Shown piece after piece: positions 56,131-64,000 of a stretch of 64,000 bases of DNA; positions within the stretch are counted from its first letter, which is position 1; each line of letters starts with the position of its first letter. This DNA is from Ignelater luminosus (Eukaryota > Arthropoda > Insecta > Coleoptera > Elateridae), in NCBI GenBank assembly GCA_011009095.1, contig VTPC01090432.1:124001-188000 (forward strand). The letters are read 5' to 3'. Position numbers and translations under genes: made by a program. The notes under the pieces were generated by a model. That model ran no database searches. It was not told the DNA's origin and was given only the letters and a program-made list of their open reading frames with translations.

Positions 56131-56820
56131 TTCTTGGTAAATTCTAGCTTTGCTATGTTTTCTTTTCAACGACCGTCTTCAAGATGCTCTCTTCATCTTT
56201 CATTTACTTCTGGTTCGAATTTCAATATGTGACCTATGTGGTTTCTGCCCCTAATCATCAGATTGTTTAGCATGCAGGAATTTATTAATTTCTCACCATC
56301 GTCGTTTACTTATTCCTCTTATTATTAATCTGTTACCATCTCTGCTTTATTATTGCTTCTAATTTTTTGTATTTCGTTTATTATGATCGTAACCTTACCC
56401 AAATGATAAGTCCTGACAAACCTTTCCATTCAAAAGTGGCCTTATTCATCTCATGTGATATAAGTATTGCAACCCCTAAGTCGTCGTAGTTGTCTTCTTT
56501 TGTATTAGTTTTTTAGCCTTCCCTTTACTTACAATCAGTTTCTTGGATTTTTAGTAGAGTTTACAGCTTTCTCCTTTTTTCTTTCCGCCACCTGATTCAT
56601 ATCTGTATTTGTTGAATAATTACTTGTTGACTAATTTCTTCTTTTTTTTGGTTTTGTGCCATTTCTTGTTTCTTATTTATTCTTTTCTCAAATTCCTTAA
56701 ATTGCTGAAGTGAGTCGCTATCTTCGCTAATAATAATTGTTGTACACCAAGACATCATTATGTACAGATTCTCTATCTGCTGTAGACTTTTCGGGTACAA
56801 GTACCTCGATTAATATCCAA
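56131..56820 (-). pseudogene. Possible retrotransposon ORF1/endonuclease relic
   Basis: The minus strand shows a charged, Gln/Lys-rich helical stretch at 56800-56597 (F-E-K-R-I-N-K-K-Q-E-M-A-Q-N). After several stops, at about 56310-56150, come D-D-G-E-K-L-I-N-S-C-M-L-N-N-L-M-I, then H-I-L-K-F-E-P-E, and E-H-L-E-D-G. The N-x-x-G-x-x-L-x-x-x-C-x-x-x-N-L-x-I pattern is typical of the non-LTR endonuclease. The region is badly decayed and the assignment rests on that one motif. Confidence 0.4.
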
Positions 56821-56829
56821 ATTTTTGTG

Positions 56830-57635
56830 TGTTTTTCTATAGCAGTTTATTTTCTCTTCCTTTTGTTGTAAGTTCTATCTTTTAAATGTTTATTCATTAA
56901 TTTCTTTTCGATATACACTCCGATATTTTCCCTTTTATCTAATTAGTTTTCTGTTAATTTTCTCCAATATCTCAAGCTAGGATATGTTTTCTTTTGTCTT
57001 CTTGCTGGGTGTCTTCATATTTTCTGTGTTTTTGCGTTTACCTTATTTTATTTACTTTTTTATCTGCCGTGTTCAATCTTTTGCATTGATACCACAATCG
57101 CTTAAAGAGTCACGCTATATTTTTTTCTTGTTGTTTATTACTTTATAAACAACTTTTTGCTTGAATTTACACGCTTTAGAATTTTAATAAATGATAACTT
57201 AATATTGTAATCAACACAACTCTCAATTTAAATTTTGTTTGTTACACATTTTTAATCTTCATTTGTTAATGGAAACCATGTAAAAGATTCTGGAAGGCGT
57301 TAGGGGATTCATAATCATTAATGTTTAGAAGCTGGGACACCGTCATAGCTGTGCTACGCTGTGCAATGCACACGGGCGGCCGGATGTTAAAACAGACGTC
57401 TGTATAAAATATAGGAGTTTATGTACTAATTGGACTACTTATTTTCATTGATTGAGATAAAGATCGTGACGGGCGACTAAGCTTTTAACGGTGTCGCTAC
57501 CAACGACACTGCAGAATGAATTATTTATATTGTGATTATTGATTAAGCCTGACCGTAGGTGACTTATAGGAATAGATAAAACCTTGACGGGTAGTAGAAT
57601 TAGATACTTAATTTTTGGTCACCATAGCTAGTCTA
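56830..57635. other. T-rich then mixed sequence, no gene recognised
   Basis: No coding motif. Around 57330-57400 the composition is less AT-rich, with short self-similar words (GCTGTGCTACGCTGTGC). Confidence 0.4.
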
Positions 57636-57639
57636 GAAA

Positions 57640-57935
57640 AAGAAAGCAGCCAAACTTGGGCTACTGCAGACAGTAGAGAACAAAGACCGTTTGCGGATGT
57701 CCGTAGATGACCTGTTTGTAAGATTAGTAAGACTAAGATTTTTCATTTAGAAGGGCAATCTCAAATATTGTCACGCCGATGAAGTGGTAGATAAAACCCA
57801 AATTTGGAAATACTGCAGGGCAAAGCTCGATTTTAGTCTCCAGAAGGTAAGGCCTAACTGTAAGCAACCTCAGGTGGCTAGGCGGGGGAGAACGCAAAAG
57901 CCTAATTTTAAGCCACCTCAGATGAAAACTGATTC
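57640..57935. repeat. Degenerate minisatellite with palindromic GCCACTGCAGGTGGC-like core, left block
   Basis: The core word recurs about every 50-60 bp in variants (GGGCTACTGCAGACAG near 57657, GGAAATACTGCAGGGC near 57806, AGCAACCTCAGGTGGC near 57863, AGCCACCTCAGATG near 57911), spaced by purine-rich linkers ending in a TTTT or GGGC step. The right block at 58627-59090 has the same core. The two blocks are separated by an RT fragment. Confidence 0.65.
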
Positions 57936-58625
57936 TGGGCTTGGTTTTACGGCAGTCCTAGAATACGCTTTTAAAAGCTTGGTCTAGGATGACAAGGACA
58001 TAAACGTTGATGGCGAATATCTGAGTCACTTCCGCTTCGCCGACGAAATCGTTCTGACTACCTGATAGCAAGTAACAATATGCGGGTCGATGGAAAACAA
58101 GTAGAACAAACACATTAATACAAGTACCTAGAGCACAAAATAAGAGTTGGCAACGACAACCAAACGTGCGAAATCTATCGCCGCATAGGTTTGGGGTGGG
58201 CAGCTTTCGGCAGACTACGAGACACTTTTAAATCGGACTTGCCTATGTATTTGAAGAGAAAAGTATACGAACAATGCTTACTACCAGTAATGACATATGG
58301 CGCCGAAACGCTGACCCTGACAAAACGCTCAGCAAATAAATTAGGAGTGGAACAGAAAGGAATGGAAAGGGCGATGCTGGGAATAGACATAGACAGACAT
58401 AAGACAGAGAACAAGAGTAGAACGGATAACACAGACCAAATGGAGGTGGGCAGCTTACATAACCCGAATGACTGACAACAGGTGGACTAGAGGATTAACA
58501 ACATGGAGATCCAGAGAAGACAAAAGAAGCAGAAGTAGACCACCCACTAGGTGGAGTGGCGATATAAAGAGAGTAGCGGGTAACTTAGAGACGATGATGA
58601 TGATGAGGATGAACGGTAAACCTCG
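57936..58625 (+). pseudogene. RTE-like non-LTR RT, 3' end
   Basis: The plus strand reads G-F-T-A-V-L-E-Y-A-F-K-S-L-V, then D-I-N-V-D-G-E-Y-L-S-H-F-R-F-A-D-E-I-V-L (the F-A-D-D box with D to E), and V-E-Q-T-H followed by a stop and Y-K-Y-L. In the 58191-58475 frame come G-W-A-A-F-G-R-L-R-D, C-L-L-P-V-M-T-Y-G-A-E-T-L-T-L and K-G-M-E-R-A-M-L-G-I, then in another frame P-P-T-R-W-S-G-D-I-K-R-V-A. It is 5' truncated and ends in a GAT-rich simple repeat, a common 3' end for RTE-like elements. Stops at about 58064 and 58115 and later shifts show decay. Confidence 0.88.
58592..58612 (+). repeat. (GAT)n-type short tandem repeat at the RT 3' end
   Basis: A short run GATGATGATGATGAGGATGA just after the last coding block. 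Short 3' simple repeats in place of poly(A) are usual for RTE-like retrotransposons. Confidence 0.6.
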
Positions 58626-58626
58626 A

Positions 58627-59090
58627 TATTGGGCCACCACTGGTGGCTTACTAAAGAATAAGTGACCATTCCAAGATGAAAGACAAAACTTAATTTTGAG
58701 TCAATGCAGGTGCTAATTGTAAAGTAAAACTTTTTTCGGCGGCTGCAGGTGGCCCGGTGAAGAGTAGAAATCAAGTTTGGGCCACTGTAAGTGGGCTAGT
58801 ACATGGCAGAGCTTGATAATAGGCCGTTGCAGAAAAAAGTGTGATTGTGGAAGACGAACTCCGATTTTGAGCCACCGCGGGTGGAATGAAATCCAGTCTC
58901 GGGCTACCGCAGATAACCTGATGAACAGCAAAGCAAATATCAAATTTAGGCAATCCGTTCGAGAGCCCCAAAGACAAAACCTAGTGTAGGAGAATGCTCG
59001 ATAGTGGGTCACTGCAGGTGACAGGGTAGAAAGTGAACCCTGATTTGCAGCCACCACAAATAACCTGGCGCAGGTGTAGACTTTTGACGG
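58627..59090. repeat. Degenerate minisatellite with palindromic core, right block
   Basis: Core copies near 58630 (GGGCCACCACTGGTGGC), 58705, 58740 (GGCTGCAGGTGGCCCGG), 58780 (GGGCCACTGTAAGTGGGC), 58872 (GAGCCACCGCGGGTGG), 58902 (GGGCTACCGCAG), 59007 (GGGTCACTGCAGGTGACAG) and 59050 (CAGCCACCACAAATAACC). Linkers are variable and purine-rich. Short open frames on both strands (up to 138 codons) arise from the repeat and are not considered genes. Confidence 0.7.
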
Positions 59091-59099
59091 CGCTCCGCA

Positions 59100-61580
59100 C
59101 GTATTTTGGCAAAGGGCAAAGTAAGTCAAATCTTGAACAGCTGTCTACACAAAATAGCGAGATATTAAAGTCGTCACATTGATTTCTTATATAACTAAAC
59201 AAACTCGCCCATAGATGTCCAAGATGTTAGCGACATTGCTTCTTAAAACCTATAAAAGTTCAATGAAGCTTTAAAAAAGAAGTAAAGTTAGATCGAATTT
59301 CCTTTTAGTTTTATTTTATTTCTTATAGTCTTCCAGATCCCACTGGTGAATCTTGAATTTGAATAATTCAATTCACTTTACGATATAATATCTTGATGTA
59401 TGATAGTTTGATATAATTTTTCCATTCTCTTCTACCATTTCTCATTGTTGTAGTTCGTCTTGTGTGTATAATAAATTTATTAATTTACTTTTAAGCTTCT
59501 TTTCTTTAATTTTTTTCAACCTTGGAATATAAGTTTTTGCTTGTGTCGGTAATTTAGTTTTGATTACAAGCCTCATAATTGCTTGAGTTGTTAATTTTGT
59601 CGTAACTTTGATTGGAGTATTTTTGTAATTCATTATCTCTTTCTTAATTGAAACGTTTTTCTGGGCATTTTTTAACCTATTTGCACCCCTCTCTTCGCCA
59701 TACCATTCGCTTGTGGGTATATCGGACTTGCAGTCGTCAGCGTCATCATGAAATGTTTCCTTTTATTAGCTTTACAAATATATAAACACCCTCAGTCGAA
59801 GGAATATTATTTATTTTTCAATCTAAAACTATTATTAGCAAGCGAATCAGAAATTGCAATTAATTACAACTCTCAGATTGGTAAAGCAAAGTATTACAGT
59901 ATTTTAAATTTTGTAATAAAAGGGCACGTTTTAAAAACAGAATAACGTATCATATAGAGTTTCTGCAGTTTAAGCATGTACTAGACGTATAAAGAAAATT
60001 TAAGAAATAAGATAAGTTGATAGAATTTACGTAGATATACGTTTTTGTGTCTTTTTTTTATCTTAAACTGTTCCCATGGAATACCAATGATAGCATCTCA
60101 CATATAAATAACAATAAGGTATAACCTTGTATTTGACCTTTTCGAACCGATAAAATATCTCATGAACGAGCTGAAATAAATGCTGACCTTTTGGAACGAA
60201 TTGTAAAATAGTAGAGCCACGTGAGAGAAAGTTTACTAAAAAATTAAATAAGTTGGAAATATGAAAATGGAAAAAAGTAGTATAAGTTGATGTGGGGTCA
60301 GTTGCAGAGTTTCATTTCATGTTAGTTGCGGTTATAAAATATCAAAAGCTAAAAATATTACGTCTATCCTTTTAACATTTCATAACATTTACATTTGATT
60401 TTAAAGGTCATGTTGTAATTAAAATCTTTCTGTTACAGAATGTTAAATGGTCTTAATTAAAATATTCGCAGCAGACTTTTGATTTGTTGGCTTGACTTAA
60501 GTTTCTCATTTTACTTTCCTTATTAATTATATAAGAACGTAAACGACTTATACAACAAAGAAATCGACAAATATAAATGAGAATGTGTATTTATGAAAAT
60601 ATTTTAATTTTTATTAGATTTTATTAAAGTGGTAACTGAAACGTTATGCTCATAGTCTATCCTTTAACTAGAAGTTGTGACACGTACTTGAGAAACATCC
60701 CGTATATCGCCACCTAGGCTCATTTATGAACAAATCAATATTAAGATCTAATCGTTAAGTTCACTGATTAACCGACCTCTTCAAGTTTTACATCTTAAGC
60801 AAACCATAACAATTTACTACAAACTTAGGTACACTATAAACCTTTAACCTTAATTCGCATTCTATATCTCTGTTCTATTAATATACGCAGGAAGATTTTG
60901 GTTTAATAAAATATGATCGCTGTTAGCAGAATATCTGCCTACGTGTATAACAATGTTTAACAACTAAAAATGTATCATTTTCCAGACCGTGCTAAAATTA
61001 CCTCTAGAAGCGCTTTAAAATATTGATGCGGACGTTTGGGGTTTAGATACACTTTTGTTTCTCTTATAATAAAATTCATTCATAAATTATGCATTTAGAA
61101 GAAAGAGACTCGATGTGTTTATTTATTATTTATTACTGTTTATTTTATAAAAACCTTTTAGGACTTTATTGAGGTATAAAAATAGCACGTAGATATGTTA
61201 TAAACTGTACAGGGTGGTTCAAATTAGTATGATAATAACAAAAAGTGGAACTTGGTAGATAAAGATCCTTAGATGCTAAATACTAAAATTTGTTTTTACA
61301 AACAAATCGTTTCGAAGGTTATACGATTTTCTCATTATATCCACCGTTTCCATTTACATATTAGGTATCTACAGACCACCCGAGCAACAGAGGCTCGCTA
61401 TCGCCTAATTATATCAGCACCCCATGTTACCGTAATTATTTCAGTTCTAGATTCGTTTTGACAAACGTAACAAGTGCATTTAATAGGTAATTGATATTCG
61501 ATCTTTTCTTTTTTGTTAGCACTTTGATTTATAAAAATTTGCTGTATGACCTACAACTCACTTCATCCGCCCAAACAAGG
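59100..61580. other. AT-rich stretch without recognised gene
   Basis: Only short frames (63 codons at 59442-59633 minus, 65 at 59748-59945 plus) with no known motif. A word resembling a mariner-type terminus, TACAGGGTGGTTCAAATT, lies at 61209-61226 but no inverted partner was found. Confidence 0.42.
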
Positions 61581-61589
61581 ATTCGCAGT

Positions 61590-61790
61590 AGGGTTCCACA
61601 GCTCTGTTCTCGGAGGGTAGTCTTGTAGGCACTGGTCGTCTGTAGCTACTCCTATCCGGTGAAGGTGGGCTTGTAGGCAATCATGCCCTGTGAGGAGCCT
61701 GAACTCGGCCACCGCGGCTGCTCGGGGTCTGATCCTGGGCAACGGACCTTAGTCGTACACTCTTGCTCATCTCTTCCTTCTTGACACTTC
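61590..61790 (-). pseudogene. ORF2 C-terminal segment after RNase H
   Basis: In one frame around 61730-61590: R-A-A-A-V-A-E-F-R-L-L-T-G-H-D-C-L-Q-A-H-L-H-R-I-G-V, the conserved post-RNase H stretch of these elements. The following zinc-binding C-x2-C...H...C is not present in readable form (D-D-Q-C-L-Q-D-Y appears in its place). Confidence 0.8.
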
Positions 61791-61827
61791 CTTGTAGCGA
61801 TTACTTAACCAGAGCTGGATTCTGCTA

Positions 61828-62340
61828 TTAATCATTATCATTAATCAGGGCACGTGCAGTTGACAGAGGTACCAGGCAAACGGGCTGGGGCATCTCAGCA
61901 CCTTCTTCGGCGAGGTTATCGGCGCTCTCGTTACCGCCGAATCCAACGTGACTTGGAACCCACTGCACCACTATTTTCTGAGTTTTGCATAGTGTAGTAA
62001 GCTGACGACAAGCGAGCACGAAAACATTATCAGTGTTCCGGTTAGAGTACACTGCTAGAATTGCAGACTAGGAGTCTATCAGAAACACGACGTTCTTTGT
62101 ATTGTTGGGGGCTATCTCCACAGTTTCTGACATGGACAGCACTTCTCCGTCTAAATTGCTGCAGGGGGCTCCCACACTTACCGCGTCTTCAACAAGGGCA
62201 CTATATAATCTAGTTCCAGTGTGGCCTGATCTGGGTTTGGAGGTTCCGTCCTTGTATTTTTGGAGCCAAAACGTTTTCGCGTAGAGCTCGTCCATGGCTT
62301 GCAGTGACAGTTGTCTCATTTCCGCGTCAAGAGTATTTCT
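61828..62340 (-). pseudogene. RNase H domain of the non-LTR element
   Basis: 62319-62068 encodes the entry strands (A-V-S-V-G-A-P-C-S-N-L-D, L-S-M-S-E-T-V-E-I, V-V-F-L-I-D-S), and after a stop at about 62070 the frame 62052-61828 gives V-F-V-L-A-C-R-Q-L, V-V-Q-W-V-P-S-H-V-G-F-G-G-N-E-S-A-D-N-L-A. The W-V-P-S-H-x-G-x-x-G-N-E-x-A-D block contains the last catalytic aspartate. The enzyme removes the RNA strand after reverse transcription. The stop between the halves inactivates it. Confidence 0.9.
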
Positions 62341-62344
62341 TTGC

Positions 62345-63480
62345 TAAAATTCAAGCAATCTTGAGGGGAATCTCGGGAAAAGGGAGGTTCGTGCTTGTGA
62401 ACGTCGGCGGCAGTTCTTTATCTTCTAGATAAATGCCATATCGTTGGACCAGTTCCTTCGCTCTAGTCATTACGGTTACTTGCGTCTTTAGCCTCTCGGA
62501 AGCTGCCCTGGTGCACTATTGATGCCAGAACTTTAGAAGTGCTCTATCCCTACGGACGTGCAGGGGTTCCACGCCAACTTAGAGTTCCATGGCAGGTATC
62601 GGTATGGACTTGACTTGAGTTGCGCCCCATTTGGTGGCAGTAAGCCTTTTTAGTGTCTTTCTCAACAGCATCCTCAATATGAGCACTGCAGAGAAGTTTC
62701 CGGTCGACAGTGACACCTAATCTTCTCCCTTTAAAACTGCATTTGAGTATTTGAGCTGGTAAGACCTGCAAGTATGTTATTTGACATGGAAAACGTTTGA
62801 TATAAAGTCTTTTCGGTGTTTACTATCATTCTGTTTCTATTTGCCGATTCTTCCAGTTTTAGCAAAGCTAGATTTATCTCCGGCTCCAGACCGCTATGGT
62901 TGCTGAGATGAGATCGTTGATCTACAGTACATTTCTGATGGGAGTATGACGTTGTTAATTATAACATTAAAAAGAATACAGCTTATAACGCCTCCTTGTG
63001 GTAGGCTTTGTCGCTATAACTTATATTTTGACAGATTTTTCATGAATTTGACTCTTAAATGCCTTTGGGAGAGGTAATGACGAATCCACTTGAACAGTTT
63101 GCTGAAACTCTAGACTCTATCAGTTTACGCATTACCATCTGCTTCTCTACTTTGTCATACGCGGCCTTAAAGTCCATGAGAACCGCAAGCATAGACATCT
63201 TTCTGTGGAACTTATCTTTTATAGTCTGTGAGAATTTGACCACTTGGTCCATAGCATTCTTCTTACTGTGAAAAGTTGCTTGCCTGTGGTCGATTATGCT
63301 GTAGAGTTCGGTGTATTCATTCAGTCGTTGTACCACCATTCTTTCCACGACGTTGCAGAAAACACTAGTTAACGCTATGGGTCTACAGATTTCTAAGGCG
63401 CTAGGCGGCTTGCCCTTGTTCAGCGGGGGGATGATTTTTGACTTCTTCCATAGGTGTAGCAAGTCCCTATGTCAAGTCAT
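62345..63480 (-). pseudogene. RT domain of the RNase H-bearing non-LTR element
   Basis: 63462-63055: L-W-K-K-S-K-I-I-P-P-L-N-K-G-K, R-P-I-A-L-T-S-V-F-C-N-V-V-E-R-M, R-Q-A-T-F-H-S-K-K-N-A-M-D-Q-V, L-M-D-F-K-A-A-Y-D-K-V. Then, after a shift, Q-S-L-P-Q-G-G-V-I-S-C-I-L-F-N-V near 63000. The stretch that should carry the Y-A-D-D box is deleted (about 62930). Thumb residues follow at 62771-62550 (G-V-T-V-D-R-K-L-L) and 62500-62350 (S-E-R-L-K-T-Q-V-T-V-M). It is dead through deletion, stops and shifts. Confidence 0.88.
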
Positions 63481-63489
63481 ATTCACGAA

Positions 63490-64000
63490 CTTTAGCAGAG
63501 GTAATACAGCAGCATTTCCAAGGTAGAAAAAAAACTTACGAAAAATCTCGTTCGGTCAGGCCGCTTTACCAGCTTTGATATCCTGAAGTGCTTTGTTCAG
63601 TTCGGCAATATTAAAGTCACTGTTAAACAAGATGTTCTCCTTCTCATTTAGATAAGTTGCATGGACATCGTTTTTTAGCAAACGCCTTTCCTGTTTGTTT
63701 ACTCTAAGCTTGTTGATTTTGCAGAAGTGCTTGTAATGTCCTTAGGGTCTGTTAACATTTAGTTACCGGCATTTACTGGTTCGCATCTAACAGTTTTGCC
63801 TTCGTTGTTCAGCCCTGAGATAGATCTGTGGGCTTTCATTCCACCATTTTTCTTTTGCTCGTTTTGCTTTCTTTTTTAGGCGTAGCTTGATGTTTCCGCA
63901 AGGCCACGCAGTTTTGTAGCTTTCTAGACTTTACAGCATTTCTTCTAGCTCTGTTCCTGACTGGCTTTAGAGCGTTTTAGTCGTTGTTCCAGAAAGGCCT
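63490..64000 (-). pseudogene. Linker before RT of the RNase H-bearing element, cut by the window edge
   Basis: The minus strand near 63990 reads F-W-N-N-D, then N-R-A-R-R-N-A, K-S-R-K-L-Q-N-C-V-A-L, and further down S-G-L-T-E-R-D-F near 63560. These correspond to the W-W-N-x-x-C/basic linker between endonuclease and RT. Stops are frequent. Continuation lies beyond the window. Confidence 0.6.

Larger units (their letters stand above)
61590..64000 (-). mobile_element. Non-LTR retrotransposon ORF2 with RNase H, broken, runs off the right edge
   Basis: A minus-strand element of at least 2.4 kb with, from the right edge leftward, an endonuclease-RT linker, RT, RNase H and a C-terminal segment. 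The RNase H domain separates it from jockey-type copies and places it among RNase H-bearing clades (I/R1/LOA-type, exact clade not assigned). GC content is higher than the flanks. Its 5' part lies beyond 64000. No 3' repeat or target duplication was identified near 61590. Confidence 0.85.

Noticed and set aside
58713..59129. 138-codon minus-strand open frame
   Set aside because: Lies entirely in the palindromic-core minisatellite; repeat units generate open frames on both strands.
61209..61226. TACAGGGTGGTTCAAATT, similar to a mariner/Tc1 terminus
   Set aside because: No inverted partner within a few kilobases and no transposase nearby.
1..64000. CRISPR array, bacterial defence or biosynthetic operon
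   Set aside because: No regularly spaced short repeats with unique spacers, no co-directional intact gene clusters and no ribosome-binding-site pattern. Introns and insect-type transposons point to a eukaryote.

Overview
The window looks like repeat-dense, AT-rich DNA from an insect (or another arthropod). This rests on the mobile-element set: mariner elements with D,D34D and D,D41D signatures, a P-like element with a THAP domain, a pogo/Tigger-like element with a pipsqueak-type HTH, jockey-like and RNase H-bearing non-LTR retrotransposons, a DUF4371-type hAT relic, and a Mutator-like/YqaJ fusion ORF relic. Beetle or hemipteran is a guess. I see no complete ordinary host gene, no convincing tRNA or rRNA, no CRISPR array and no bacterial operon structure. 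Only one open reading frame looks intact and functional, the D,D41D mariner transposase at 52749-53834 (-). Nearly everything else that can be named is a broken mobile-element gene.

Layout. 1-8604: a large inverted repeat with arms of about 1.1 kb. Its left arm is split by a 1268-bp mariner (1113-2380), and its interior holds a decayed pogo/Tigger-like element (about 5200-7472). 10020-11420: a non-LTR reverse transcriptase (RT) whose 5' part is inverted relative to its 3' part, the classic twin-priming layout. 15900-20200: a tandem array of about 110-135-bp units, invaded by a P-like element (16661-19144) and then by a hairpin-shaped mariner-type element (19160-20168). 20330-21360: a jockey-type RT relic. 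23700-25990 and 29600-31940: two unrelated decayed transposase-like genes on the minus strand, one Mutator-like/YqaJ and one with a D-N-C-A-G-Q-N-K-N motif and visible introns. 33170-36514: a nearly full-length, badly broken jockey-like element.

40840-45720: Tc1-like, mariner-like and RT relics. 49575-54775: a minus-strand non-LTR element in two pieces. The upstream piece carries the intact D,D41D mariner inserted directly before its YADD box. The pieces are separated by about 2.1 kb that contains a possible UMP-CMP kinase 2-like exon. 54800-55990: hAT relic. 57640-59090: a palindromic-core minisatellite split by an RTE-like RT tail. 61590-63999: a minus-strand non-LTR element with RNase H that runs off the right edge.

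How the parts relate: there is no pathway here. The story is stratigraphic. Repeats were invaded by DNA transposons and retrotransposons, some of them insertions into earlier insertions. The youngest-looking layer is the D,D41D mariner, with an open frame, 29-bp terminal repeats that match exactly, and TA target duplications. All family assignments come from reading motifs by eye. No database search was run.
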